Shown here one piece after another: positions 1-7,437 of a stretch of DNA of 41,347 nucleotides. The notes under the pieces were generated by a model. That model searched no databases. It was not told where the DNA came from and saw nothing but the letters and a program-made list of their open reading frames with translations. Both the position numbers and the translations under genes were made by a program. Position 1 is the first letter of the stretch. Every line of letters starts with the position of its first letter. Origin of the DNA: Bacillota bacterium (GTDB taxonomy: Bacteria; Bacillota; Clostridia; Peptostreptococcales; Anaerovoracaceae); contig JAFYYP010000011.1 of assembly GCA_017557505.1 (NCBI GenBank), positions 1 to 41,347 on the forward strand, written 5' to 3'.

Positions 1-861
1 GCGCTTGATGTTTCTCTTGCTCATGATGGTGTTGGACAGGCCCAGCTTCGCGAATTCGATCTGCTGAGGCGGTTCGGGCCATTCGAGCTTTTCGAGCACC
101 CAGTTGTACAGAGGTCTGTGATCCTCGAATTCCAGCGTGCAGATGGAGTGCGTGATGCCCTCGATCGCGTCCTCGATGGGATGCGCGTAGTCGTACATCG
201 GATAGACGCACCACTTGTCGCCGGTGTTGTGGTGGGAAGCGTGCAACACGCGGTAGATGACGGGGTCTCTCATGTTGATGTTCGGGGACGCCATGTCGAT
301 CTTGGCGCGCAGGCAGACCTCGCCGTCCGCGTACTTGCCGTCTCTCATGTCGTGGAAGATCTGCATGGATTCTTCCCACGGACGGTCTCTGTACGGGCTG
401 TTCGTGCCCGGCTCGGTGAGCGTGCCTCTGGAAGCCTTGATCTCGTCTGCGGTCTCGGCGCTGATGTAGGCGTTGCCGTCGCGGATCAGCTTTTCCGCGC
501 ACTCGTACATCTTATCGAAATAGTCGGAGGCATACAGCAGCTTATCCCATTGGAAGCCCAGCCACAGCACGTCGTTTTCGATGGAGCCTACGAATTCCTC
601 ATCTTCGGTGACGGGGTTCGTATCGTCGTATCTCAGGTTGAAGTGACCGCCGTACTTCAGGGCAGTTCCGGCATTCAGGCAAATGGATTTGCAGTGTCCG
701 ATGTGCAGGTAACCGTTGGGTTCGGGCGGGAATCTTGTGTAAATGTCTCTGTGGTACTTCTGATTCTTGATATCCTCGTCGATGATATCGTGAATGAAGT
801 TACCGGCCATATCCGTACCGTAATCGGTACCGTCGGCTCTCTTAATAAGATCCTCTGCCAT
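1..861 (-). CDS. glnS: Glutaminyl-tRNA synthetase, N-terminal part (runs off the window)
   Basis: Class I aminoacyl-tRNA synthetase that charges tRNA-Gln in the cytoplasm. 287 codons are visible from the ATG at 861; the family is about 550 residues, so the C-terminal anticodon-binding half lies outside the window. The ATP-site motif reads [15 protein letters not shown] (about residues 46-60), the form typical of GlnRS rather than bacterial Glu[10 protein letters not shown] follows, and the second ATP motif appears as IMSKR right at the window edge. AAGGAGG sits 7 bases before the ATG. Arginine is mostly AGA, unlike many neighbours, which suggests strong expression. It is divergent from the Lrp-type gene, with its own promoter. 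Family assignment is secure. Confidence 0.95.
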   Translation of the reverse strand, partial: MAEDLIKRADGTDYGTDMAGNFIHDIIDEDIKNQKYHRDIYTRFPPEPNGYLHIGHCKSICLNAGTALKYGGHFNLRYDDTNPVTEDEEFVGSIENDVLWLGFQWDKLLYASDYFDKMYECAEKLIRDGNAYISAETADEIKASRGTLTEPGTNSPYRDRPWEESMQIFHDMRDGKYADGEVCLRAKIDMASPNINMRDPVIYRVLHASHHNTGDKWCVYPMYDYAHPIEDAIEGITHSICTLEFEDHRPLYNWVLEKLEWPEPPQQIEFAKLGLSNTIMSKRNIKR

Positions 862-904
862 GTGTTTCCTCCTTAAGGTTGAAAAATGCGTATATACAAA
901 AGAT

Positions 905-933
905 ATTATACCGAATTCCGCGGCAATATGCAA
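905..933 (-). promoter_or_regulatory. glnS promoter (TTGCAT-17-TATAAT)
   Basis: On the minus strand TTGCAT (933-928) and TATAAT (910-905) are exactly 17 bases apart and lie 44 bases before the glnS start codon. This is a good sigma-A type match; the -35 has the same sequence as that of the divergent lrp promoter. Confidence 0.7.
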
Positions 934-990
934 AACAATTCCGTCGGTGCAAGCCCGGCAACCTCGACTCAATTTTATTTCGCAAAATCC

Positions 991-1019
991 TTGCATCTGC
1001 AAAATAAATTTGGTATAGT
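991..1019 (+). promoter_or_regulatory. Promoter of the Lrp/AsnC gene (TTGCAT-17-TATAGT, extended -10)
   Basis: TTGCAT (991-996), a 17-base spacer, then TGG-TATAGT (1011-1019), giving an extended -10. The -35 lies inside an inverted repeat TTGCA-TC-TGCAA (991-1002), and the word GCAAAAT occurs at 982-988 and 999-1005. This could be an autoregulatory Lrp site (inference). Confidence 0.7.
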
Positions 1020-1050
1020 ATCCGTGTTCACAAAACAAAAGGAGATAAAA

Positions 1051-1515
1051 ATGGCTTTAGACACAATAGATGTTAAGATCCTCGAAGTGCTGCAGGACAA
1101 CGCGCGCGTATCCATTTCCGAACTTTCCAAGCAGGTCAACCTGTCGCTCTCCGCGGTCAGCGAACGCCTGAAGAAACTGGAGAACAGCAATATCATCGAA
1201 CAGTACACGACCGTGCTGAACTCTTCCGCCATGGAGAAGGACCTGTCCGCGATCATGATGATCTCGATGGAAGACCCCTCCGACACGGACGAATTCCGCC
1301 GCCTGGTGCAGGGCCTGGACGAGATCCTGGAATGCCACTACATCACCGGCACGTACGACTACGTCCTGAAGATCACGACGAAGAACATGTCGACGCTGGA
1401 GCAGCTCATGAACAAGATCAAGAGCATCAAGAGCATCAAGCACACCGAGACGAACGTCATCTTCTCCACGATCAAGAACAAGCACAGCGTCGTGCCCATC
1501 GCGACGAAGCTGTGA
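1051..1515 (+). CDS. Lrp/AsnC-family transcriptional regulator
   Basis: 154-residue DNA-binding regulator of the leucine-responsive (feast/famine) family. Residues about 1-60 form the winged helix-turn-helix: DxxDxxIL-like start, [23 protein letters not shown] as the HTH, then a GxI-like wing ([10 protein letters not shown]). Residues about 68-150 form the RAM ligand-binding and oligomerisation domain. Length is normal for the family. I chose the ATG at 1051 because AAAGGAGATAAAA precedes it at the right distance and the HTH starts at once; an upstream in-frame extension to 886 crosses the promoter and is not credible. The effector is unknown. A terminator follows at 1542. Lrp proteins usually repress their own gene, and repeats in the promoter fit that. 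Confidence 0.92.
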   Translation: MALDTIDVKILEVLQDNARVSISELSKQVNLSLSAVSERLKKLENSNIIEQYTTVLNSSAMEKDLSAIMMISMEDPSDTDEFRRLVQGLDEILECHYITGTYDYVLKITTKNMSTLEQLMNKIKSIKSIKHTETNVIFSTIKNKHSVVPIATKL

Positions 1516-1541
1516 CCCGGCGAAAGCCGTTAAACCGCACG

Positions 1542-1571
1542 AAAAAACCCGCCTTTTCAGGCGGGTTTTTC
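1542..1571 (+). terminator. Rho-independent terminator, usable from both sides
   Basis: Stem CCCGCC/GGCGGG (1548-1553 with 1560-1565), loop TTTTCA, flanked by six A before and five T after. It ends the lrp transcript and, because it is symmetric, can also end the minus-strand transcript that carries the tRNA at 1579-1653. Confidence 0.88.
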
Positions 1572-1578
1572 TGTATTC

Positions 1579-1653
1579 TGGCACCCCCACGCGGAATCGA
1601 ACCACGAACAAAGGTTTAGGAAACCTCCGTTATATCCGTTTAACTATGAGGGC
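1579..1653 (-). tRNA. tRNA-Arg, anticodon CCU, CCA encoded
   Basis: A 75-base cloverleaf can be folded by eye. The acceptor stem is GCCCTCA with TGGGGGT (one terminal G-U, one internal U-G), then discriminator G and encoded CCA. The D stem is GTTA/TAAC. The anticodon stem is GAGGT/ACCTT with loop TTCCTAA, giving anticodon CCT, which reads the AGG arginine codon. The variable loop is TGTT, and the T arm is CGTGG-TTCGATT-CCGCG. Its 5' end lies only 5 bases after the stop codon of the preceding minus-strand gene and I see no promoter of its own, so it is probably processed from the upstream mRNA (inference). Confidence 0.93.
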
Positions 1654-1658
1654 GTAGA

Positions 1659-2570
1659 CTACTTCTTTTTCTTGTTCTTCTGCGCGTTCTTGGCTTTTTC
1701 GGCAGCCTTTCTGCGCTTGGCTTCTCTGCGCTGACGCACGCTTCTGGGAACGCGGCCGCCCGCCTCCTTGATGGACTTCGGGCCCTTGACCAGATAGATG
1801 CCTTCCGCTCTGAGTTCCTTCTTCAGCTCGGTGTCGTCCGTACCGAAGAACTCGAGCTCTTCTTCCATCTTCTTACGTTCTTCGGCCTTCTTTTCTTCGC
1901 GCTTGATGCGGTCTGCTTCGGCCTTGGCCTTCTTCTTGTCGAGCTTCTCTCTTTCCTTCTCGACGATCGCCTGCGCCTCAGCCAGGGAAATGCCCTTCTG
2001 CTTGGCGAGCTTGTACGGGTTCAGGCTGTCTTCCAGTGCCTTTTCAGCCGCTCTCGGATCTTCCTTTTCCTGCGCCTTCTTGGCGGATCTGGCGCTCATG
2101 AGGAACATACCGACCATCAGGACGAGCATCAGGCCCATGGAGATGAAGCCGTCGGTCTTGGTGTTTCTGGTGCGGAACGTGGTGGTCATACCCTCGGCCA
2201 GCGTGCTGCCGGAGCTGCTGACGATGCCGGACTTGGCGGTAAAAGTGTATTCGGAATCCGGCTGCAGATCGTTCTGCAGGACGAGCCACAGTTCGTCGGG
2301 ATACTTGTCCGCGTTGTAGACGATGTCGAACGGCTGTTCCGTACCCTCTGCGTCCGTGATGGAGAACTTGCTCTTGTTGGCGGCGATGGCGCTTTCGTCC
2401 ATCATATCCTCGCTGAAGCGCACCTTGACGGCCATATTGGCGGGCTGATAGCCCTTGCTGCCATCCGCGGGCGAAACGTCCACGATCGTCAGGCTGTCCG
2501 CAAAGGCTGCGGACGCGGTTGCCAGGATCAGCAGGACTGCGATCAGCAGAGCAGGGATTCTTCTCTTCAT
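1659..2570 (-). CDS. Exported Ig-like (Big_5/SbsA-type) domain protein with membrane anchor and charged tail
   Basis: 303 residues, function unknown. A signal peptide covers about residues 1-24 (hydrophobic run ending TASAAFA). Residues about 29-135 resemble the bacterial Ig-like Big_5/SbsA fold (VDVSPADGSKG at the start, VKVRFSEDM, YTFTAKSGI, TTFRTRN at the end), seen in S-layer and adhesive proteins. A membrane helix lies at about 142-160 (GLMLVLMVGMFLM), followed by a very charged, helical, Lys/Glu/Arg-rich tail ending in poly-lysine. The predicted topology is domain outside, basic tail in the cytoplasm. The start ATG overlaps the tadA stop (ATGA), with GGAGG inside the end of tadA, so translation is coupled. 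The downstream tRNA follows after 5 bases. Confidence 0.75.
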   Translation of the reverse strand: MKRRIPALLIAVLLILATASAAFADSLTIVDVSPADGSKGYQPANMAVKVRFSEDMMDESAIAANKSKFSITDAEGTEQPFDIVYNADKYPDELWLVLQNDLQPDSEYTFTAKSGIVSSSGSTLAEGMTTTFRTRNTKTDGFISMGLMLVLMVGMFLMSARSAKKAQEKEDPRAAEKALEDSLNPYKLAKQKGISLAEAQAIVEKEREKLDKKKAKAEADRIKREEKKAEERKKMEEELEFFGTDDTELKKELRAEGIYLVKGPKSIKEAGGRVPRSVRQRREAKRRKAAEKAKNAQKNKKKK

Positions 2571-3049
2571 AAGTTAGGTTCCTCCGGAATGGTTTTTTTC
2601 TTGCGCAGCTGTTTGAAGAAGTCCTTGAGAAGGCCGCTGCATTCTTCCTGTAAGACCCCCGCGGTCACTTCGACGCGGTGGTTGAGCCTTTCGTCTGTCA
2701 CGATACTGCGAAGCGAGACGCACGCGCCGGACTTCGGGTCGAGCGTGCCGATGTACAGTCTCTCGATGCGCGCGAGCACGATGGCCCCTGCGCACATGCT
2801 GCAGGGTTCCAGGGTCACGTACATGCTGCAGCGGGGCAGCCGCCAGCCGCCCAGAGTCTTCGCAGCCTGCCGGATGGCGTTCATCTCGGCGTGACAGGTC
2901 GGATCCTTGTCCGTCTCCGTCGTGTTGTGACCCCGGCCGACGATGCGGCCGGCCTGCACGATGACGGCGCCGATAGGCGCTTCTCCCAAAGAAGCCGCGA
3001 TCTTCGCTTCTTCCAGGGCCTCGCGCATATAGTCTTCGTGAGTATCCAT
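2567..3049 (-). CDS. tadA: tRNA-specific adenosine deaminase
   Basis: 160-residue zinc deaminase that converts A34 of tRNA-Arg(ACG) to inosine in the cytoplasm. The zinc site is complete: HAE (H53, catalytic E55) and PCSMC (C83, C86). The N-terminus (MREALEEAKIAASLGEAPIGAVIV) is standard for TadA, and the length is normal. It sits 28 bases downstream of the CLC gene and overlaps the next gene by four bases. The nearby tRNA-Arg has anticodon CCU and so is not its substrate. Confidence 0.95.
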   Translation of the reverse strand: MDTHEDYMREALEEAKIAASLGEAPIGAVIVQAGRIVGRGHNTTETDKDPTCHAEMNAIRQAAKTLGGWRLPRCSMYVTLEPCSMCAGAIVLARIERLYIGTLDPKSGACVSLRSIVTDERLNHRVEVTAGVLQEECSGLLKDFFKQLRKKKTIPEEPNL

Positions 3050-3077
3050 TTTGTTATTTTATCACAAACTGAACTGC

Positions 3078-4313
3078 CTATTCAAGGTGGAACTTATCCT
3101 GCTCGAGCCTTTGCGCCGTATACAGGCTGTAGTGACCCGAAAGCATGTACGACATGCTGCAGCAAAGCGCGAACAGTACGAGCCCCTGTCCGCCGAACAG
3201 TTCGAACGAGAGCAGGATGCTGGCGATCGGGCAGTTCGTGACCCCGCAGAACAGCGCGGTCATGCCGAGCGCCGCCGTAAAGCTCGGGTCGAGCCCCAGG
3301 AGGGGAGCCACGGTGCAGCCGAACGTCGCGCCGATGAAGAACGTCGGCACGATCTCGCCGCCTTTGAAACCGGCTTCGAGCGTGAGCGCCGTGAACACGA
3401 TCTTCAAAAGGAACGCAGCCGGGAACGCCTGCCCCGCGAGGGCTCTTGCGATCACCTCCGTGCCGGCGCCGTTATAGTCGCGCGTGCCCATCAGCGTGGT
3501 GAGGCCCGCGACGAGAACGCCCGCGACGAAAATGCGCACGTACGGATTCTTCAGGTACTGCGCGTACGTCCAGTCGATGCAGTGCAGCGTCTCCACGAAC
3601 AGGATGGACAGCAGCGCGCACAGTACGCCGAACACGAGCACGGCCAGCGCGGTGCGCAGCGTCAGATCCGGATAACCGGTGACGGTAAAGCTCGCGGCCT
3701 GGATGCCGAACTTCTCCGCGGTCACGCGGGCGACGATGGACGACAGCATGCACGGCAGCAGCACCGCGTAGTGCAGCGTGCCGTCCGCGACCTCCATCGC
3801 GAAGATGCCGGCCGCCAGAGGCGTGCCGAACAGGCCGGAAAAGCCCGCCGCCATGCCGCACATCGTGATGGTGCGCAGATCCAGATGGCTGAGTTTGAAC
3901 TGGCGGCCGATGAAGTTCGCGATCGAACCACCGATCTGCAGCGCCGCGCCTTCCCTGCCCGACGAACCGCCGGTAAGGTGGGTCAGCATGGAAGAGATAT
4001 AGATGAGCGGCGCCATGCGGATGGCAACGCCCTCCTCTTCCTTGACCGCCAGCAGCACGCGGTTGGTACCCAGGGGCTTCGTGATACCCGCCATGTGATA
4101 CATGGCGACGATGGCGAGGCCTGCCAGGGGCATCAGGAAAACGAGCCAGTCGTATTGCTGCCGCGCAGCCGTCGCCGCGTCGATCACCAGGCCGAACGCC
4201 GCCGCGATCGTACCGCAGATCACGCCCACAACAACAGCGTAGACGCACCATTGCAGCACGTCTACGGTTCTGAAAGATACGGTGTCTCTGAGTTTTTTCG
4301 TCTTAGGTTGCAT
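3078..4313 (-). CDS. CLC-family anion transporter, probably CLC-F type (fluoride/proton antiporter)
   Basis: 411-residue polytopic membrane protein of the CLC family. The selectivity and gating loop reads THLTGGSSGREGAALQIG (about 111-128, gating glutamate E121), and the second conserved segment reads GFSGLFGTPLAAGIFAMEV (157-175). From memory, ordinary EriC chloride exchangers have GREGP and FNAPLAG, while fluoride-exporting CLC-F proteins have GREGT..Q and FGTPLAG.IFALEV; this protein is much closer to the second set, and its short length without CBS domains also fits. No fluoride riboswitch is possible, because the start lies 3 bases after the upstream alr stop. It is in one operon with two alr genes and tadA. 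Substrate choice is inferred; CLC family membership is firm. Confidence 0.85.
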   Translation of the reverse strand: MQPKTKKLRDTVSFRTVDVLQWCVYAVVVGVICGTIAAAFGLVIDAATAARQQYDWLVFLMPLAGLAIVAMYHMAGITKPLGTNRVLLAVKEEEGVAIRMAPLIYISSMLTHLTGGSSGREGAALQIGGSIANFIGRQFKLSHLDLRTITMCGMAAGFSGLFGTPLAAGIFAMEVADGTLHYAVLLPCMLSSIVARVTAEKFGIQAASFTVTGYPDLTLRTALAVLVFGVLCALLSILFVETLHCIDWTYAQYLKNPYVRIFVAGVLVAGLTTLMGTRDYNGAGTEVIARALAGQAFPAAFLLKIVFTALTLEAGFKGGEIVPTFFIGATFGCTVAPLLGLDPSFTAALGMTALFCGVTNCPIASILLSFELFGGQGLVLFALCCSMSYMLSGHYSLYTAQRLEQDKFHLE

Positions 4314-4316
4314 GCT

Positions 4317-5453
4317 TTATCTTATAAACTTATACGGCAGTCTCGACGTCAGCGCGCACGTGACCTCGTTGCCGAGCGTATTGGTCGCATTGCCCATGTC
4401 TTCGCAGCGGATCTCAAGGTCTCCGGCGCGTCCGATGATCACGCATTCGTCGCCGACTTTCACGCCGGGCACGTCCGTCACGTCCACCATGAACTGGTCC
4501 ATGCACATGTTGCCGATGGTCGGCGCGAAGCAGCCGTTCACGATGACCCGTCCGTTACCTCTGCCCCAGCCGCGCATCAGGCCGTCGGCGAAACCGAGGG
4601 CCAGCGTCGCGATCTTGGAAGGCCTGCTCGTGCGTCCGCTTCTCTCATAGCTGATGGAGAAGTTGTCGGGCACGTCTTTGAGCTGCACGATGTTCGCCTT
4701 GACCGACAGTACCGGCTGGATGCCGGGCAGCTCGACGCAGCAGTTCTGATAGCGTCCGAACATGCTGCCGCCCGGACGGACCAGGCCGTAATGCAGCTGC
4801 GGTCTGTGGCTGGTGGCCGGTGAATTCGCGAGGGAGCTGAGGGACATGTCCGCGCCTCTTTCTTCCAGGGCGCTGCGCACCTTTTCGAAGCGCATGTGCT
4901 GCTGGTCGCTCCAGTATTTATCTTCGAAATCCTCGCACGACAGGTGCGAGAAGATGCCGATCATATGCAGGCCGGGATAGGTGCTCGCTTCGTACAGCTC
5001 GTCGACGACCACGGGATCGTCCCACTGGTAGCCGATGCGGCCCATGCCCGTATCCACGACGCCCATGACCTCCATGGTGATGCCGCGCTTCACGGCCTCA
5101 TCCGACAGCGCCTTCGCGTATTCGAGGTTCTGGATGAGCGTGACGATGTTCAGGTCGCAGATCGTCTCGACGAACGGCACGGAAGGCAGCGAGAACATGA
5201 CGATGCGGTCCGTGGGTTCGCAGTAGCTGCGCAGCTCCTGGGCCTCGGAGATCGTCGCGATGCCGAAATTGCAGACGCCGTTCTCCTTCAGCACTTTATA
5301 GCACTCGCGCATGCAGTGGCCGTAGCAGTCAGCTTTTACGACCGCCATCATCTGGGCGCCCGGCGCGATCCGTTCCTTGATGAGCTTTACGTTGCTGTCG
5401 AACGCCTTCAGGTCGATCTCGACCCAGGCGGGGCGGTTCATCCACTTTTCCAT
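4317..5453 (-). CDS. alr: Alanine racemase, paralogue 1
   Basis: 378-residue fold-type III PLP enzyme interconverting L- and D-alanine for peptidoglycan. The PLP lysine is K40 in VVKADCYGHC. The catalytic tyrosine lies in ISYERSGRT, followed by the LGFADG segment. The C-terminal beta domain has GNMCMDQFMVDVTDVPGV. The ATG at 5453 is preferred over the one at 5477 because GAAGGAGGAGAGC precedes it and the paralogue starts at the same residue. It lies 35 bases after the paralogous gene, with which it shares length and long identical stretches such as LSSLANSPATSHRPQLHYG. Because D-ornithine is also made nearby, a broader substrate range cannot be excluded. Confidence 0.9.
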   Translation of the reverse strand: MEKWMNRPAWVEIDLKAFDSNVKLIKERIAPGAQMMAVVKADCYGHCMRECYKVLKENGVCNFGIATISEAQELRSYCEPTDRIVMFSLPSVPFVETICDLNIVTLIQNLEYAKALSDEAVKRGITMEVMGVVDTGMGRIGYQWDDPVVVDELYEASTYPGLHMIGIFSHLSCEDFEDKYWSDQQHMRFEKVRSALEERGADMSLSSLANSPATSHRPQLHYGLVRPGGSMFGRYQNCCVELPGIQPVLSVKANIVQLKDVPDNFSISYERSGRTSRPSKIATLALGFADGLMRGWGRGNGRVIVNGCFAPTIGNMCMDQFMVDVTDVPGVKVGDECVIIGRAGDLEIRCEDMGNATNTLGNEVTCALTSRLPYKFIR

Positions 5454-5488
5454 GCTCTCCTCCTTCTGTCTGTGCAAACGTTACGTTA

Positions 5489-6625
5489 TTATACCATATA
5501 TTTGTACGGCAGGCGCAGCAGGATGCCCAGCGACACCTCGTTGCTCAGGATATGGCAGGCTCTGCCGATGTCGCCGAGCACGATCTCTTCGCCTCCGTCT
5601 TTTCCGATCAGGGTGACCTCATCATACAGCTTGACCCCGGGAACGTCCGTCACGTCGATCATCATCTGGTCCATGCAGACGTGGCCGATGGTCGGGGCTT
5701 TCTGCCCGTGGATCAGGACGTAACCGTTACCGCAGCCCCAGTTGCGCGGAATGCCGTCCGCATAGCCCACCGGCAGCGTCGCGATGCGCGAAGGCCTCTG
5801 TGTGATCCCGCTCCGCCCGTAACTGACCGAAAATCCCGCCGGCACGTCTTTCAGATACAGGATGACCGCCTTCACCGTCATGATGGCTTCGATCCCTTCG
5901 ACGCGGTTGTGTGCGCCCTGATACCGTCCGTACAGAGATCCGCCGGGCCGCACCAGCCCGTAGTGCAGCTGCGGCCGGTGGCTGGTCGCAGGGGAATTGG
6001 CCAGGGAACTCAGGGATAGATCCAGGCCGCGCGCCTCGAGCGCCTTCTTGACGGTCTCGAAGCGTTCCTGCTGCAGGTCGCTGTAGGATTTGTCTTCGAA
6101 ATCCTCGCACGCCAGGTGCGAGAACAAGCCGATCATCTTCAGGCCGGGAAGCCGCGAAGCTTCGTACAGTTCCTCGACGCAGGCCGGGTCGTCCCACTGG
6201 TAGCCGATGCGCCCCATGCCGGTATCCACGCAGCCCATGACCTCGACCGTCTGGCCGCGGCGAACGGCTTCTTCCGACAGGATGCGCGCGTAATCGAGCC
6301 CCGCGATCAGGGTCGTAACGTTCAGCTCGCAGGCAAGACCGGCAAAATCCAGATGGTTGAGCCCCAGCAGCACGATACGGACGTCCCGGCCCGCCAGCCG
6401 CCGCACCTCCCTGGCTTCCACCAGCGTTGCCACGCCGAAATTTCGTACGCCGCAGTCCGTCATCACGGGTACACACTCCACCAGACCGTGCCCGTAGCAG
6501 TTTCCCTTTACGATAGCCAGCATCTCCGCCCCCGGCGCGATCCGCGACTGTACGATTCCGATATTCCGTTTCAGCGCCCGCAGGTCGATCTCGACCCAGA
6601 CAGGGCGTTCCATCCACTGTTCCAT
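5489..6625 (-). CDS. Alanine racemase, paralogue 2 (tandem duplicate)
   Basis: 378 residues, aligning end to end with the downstream gene without gaps that I can see over the first 240 residues. PLP lysine K40 is kept, but the motif is IVKGNCYGHG instead of the usual VKADAYGHG. The tyrosine segment is VSYGRSGIT, with PVGYADG after it. The ATG at 6625 is chosen because GGAG lies about 9 bases before it and it matches the paralogue's start; upstream codons run into the promoter. It is the first gene of the probable operon alr2-alr1-clc-tadA. The exchanged AD to GN next to the PLP lysine may mean a changed substrate or rate (inference). Confidence 0.87.
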   Translation of the reverse strand: MEQWMERPVWVEIDLRALKRNIGIVQSRIAPGAEMLAIVKGNCYGHGLVECVPVMTDCGVRNFGVATLVEAREVRRLAGRDVRIVLLGLNHLDFAGLACELNVTTLIAGLDYARILSEEAVRRGQTVEVMGCVDTGMGRIGYQWDDPACVEELYEASRLPGLKMIGLFSHLACEDFEDKSYSDLQQERFETVKKALEARGLDLSLSSLANSPATSHRPQLHYGLVRPGGSLYGRYQGAHNRVEGIEAIMTVKAVILYLKDVPAGFSVSYGRSGITQRPSRIATLPVGYADGIPRNWGCGNGYVLIHGQKAPTIGHVCMDQMMIDVTDVPGVKLYDEVTLIGKDGGEEIVLGDIGRACHILSNEVSLGILLRLPYKYMV

Positions 6626-6662
6626 ACTTCGTCTCCGGAAGAATTGCGAAAAGTTCAGTTTT

Positions 6663-6691
6663 AGTATATCTTTATAAAAGAAGGATTTCAA
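6663..6691 (-). promoter_or_regulatory. Promoter of the alr2-alr1-clc-tadA operon (TTGAAA-17-TATACT)
   Basis: On the minus strand TTGAAA (6691-6686), a 17-base spacer, and TATACT (6668-6663). The start codon of the first gene follows 37 bases later. The SDR gene is divergent; its own promoter must share these 83 bases, but I could not fix it (TATATC at 6665 or TATAAA at 6673 are possible -10 boxes). Confidence 0.72.
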
Positions 6692-6708
6692 CGACAGAGG
6701 AGGCATCC

Positions 6709-7428
6709 ATGGCGAAAATCGCAGTAGTCACAGGCGCGTCCGGCGGCATCGGATCCGCCTGCGCGAAGAAACTTGCCGAAGACGGCTATACCGTGGTCGT
6801 CCACTACTACCGCAATAAAGACGAAGCGGAGCGCATCGCAGAGCGTACCGGAGGGCTGGCTGTCCAGGCCGACCTGCGTTCGGAAGCCGCGGTGGACGCC
6901 CTCGTGGACGAAGTACTCGGCAAATTCGGACGCATCGACGTGCTCGTGAACAACGCCGGCGTCTCGCGCGTCAACCAGGTGCAGGACGTCTCGAACTACG
7001 AGTGGGACCTGCTGCAGGCCAGCAACGCGACGTCGACGTTCCTGATGACCCGCGCCGTGCTCCCCTCCATGATCGAAGCCAGAAGCGGTTCCATCATCAA
7101 CATCTCCTCGATGTGGGGCATCGCGGGCGGCTCGTGCGAGTCGGCCTATTCCGCGTCCAAAGGCGCCGTGATCGCCTTCACGAAAGCCGTGGCCAAGGAA
7201 GTCGGGCCTTCCGGCATCCGGGTCAACTGCGTGGCTCCGGGGGTCATCGAGACAGCCATGCTCGACCGCTACACCCCGCTCGAACTGGCTGCCTTGGCCG
7301 ACCAGACGCCGCTCGGACGCCTCGGCGTACCCGAAGACGTGGCCGAAGCTGTCGCCTTCCTGGCGTCGGACGCGGCGGGCTTCATCACCGGACAGATCTT
7401 ATCCGTCGACGGCGGATTTATCCTATAG
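6709..7428 (+). CDS. SDR-family NAD(P)-dependent oxidoreductase (FabG-like)
   Basis: 239-residue classical short-chain dehydrogenase/reductase. Visible are the cofactor motif TGASGGIG (8-15), NNAG (81-84), the catalytic set S133 or S134, Y147 and K151 (YSASK), and the usual C-terminal GQILSVDGG. It resembles 3-oxoacyl-ACP reductase FabG, but there are no fatty-acid genes around it, so the substrate is open. GAGGAGG precedes the ATG. The next gene starts 9 bases after the stop and its ribosome site overlaps the stop codon, so the two are co-transcribed, which is an odd pairing of a cytoplasmic reductase with a surface protein. Confidence 0.88.
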   Translation: MAKIAVVTGASGGIGSACAKKLAEDGYTVVVHYYRNKDEAERIAERTGGLAVQADLRSEAAVDALVDEVLGKFGRIDVLVNNAGVSRVNQVQDVSNYEWDLLQASNATSTFLMTRAVLPSMIEARSGSIINISSMWGIAGGSCESAYSASKGAVIAFTKAVAKEVGPSGIRVNCVAPGVIETAMLDRYTPLELAALADQTPLGRLGVPEDVAEAVAFLASDAAGFITGQILSVDGGFIL

Positions 7429-7437
7429 GAGAACCTT

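Noticed and set aside
886-1050. N-terminal extension of the Lrp regulator to 886
   Set aside because: The segment holds both divergent promoters and the ribosome site for the ATG at 1051.
1579-1653. tRNA-Arg as an attachment site for an integrated element
   Set aside because: No integrase and no repeat of the tRNA 3' end was seen nearby; both flanks are ordinary chromosomal genes.
3051-4823. 590-residue plus-strand frame opposite clc and alr
   Set aside because: Arg/His/Glu/Asp-rich composition typical of the antisense of a GC-rich gene; the minus strand encodes clear CLC and Alr proteins.
6644-6678. Specific promoter for the SDR gene
   Set aside because: TTGCGA with TATATC gives a 15-base spacer and with TATAAA 23 bases, so no pair is good enough to call.
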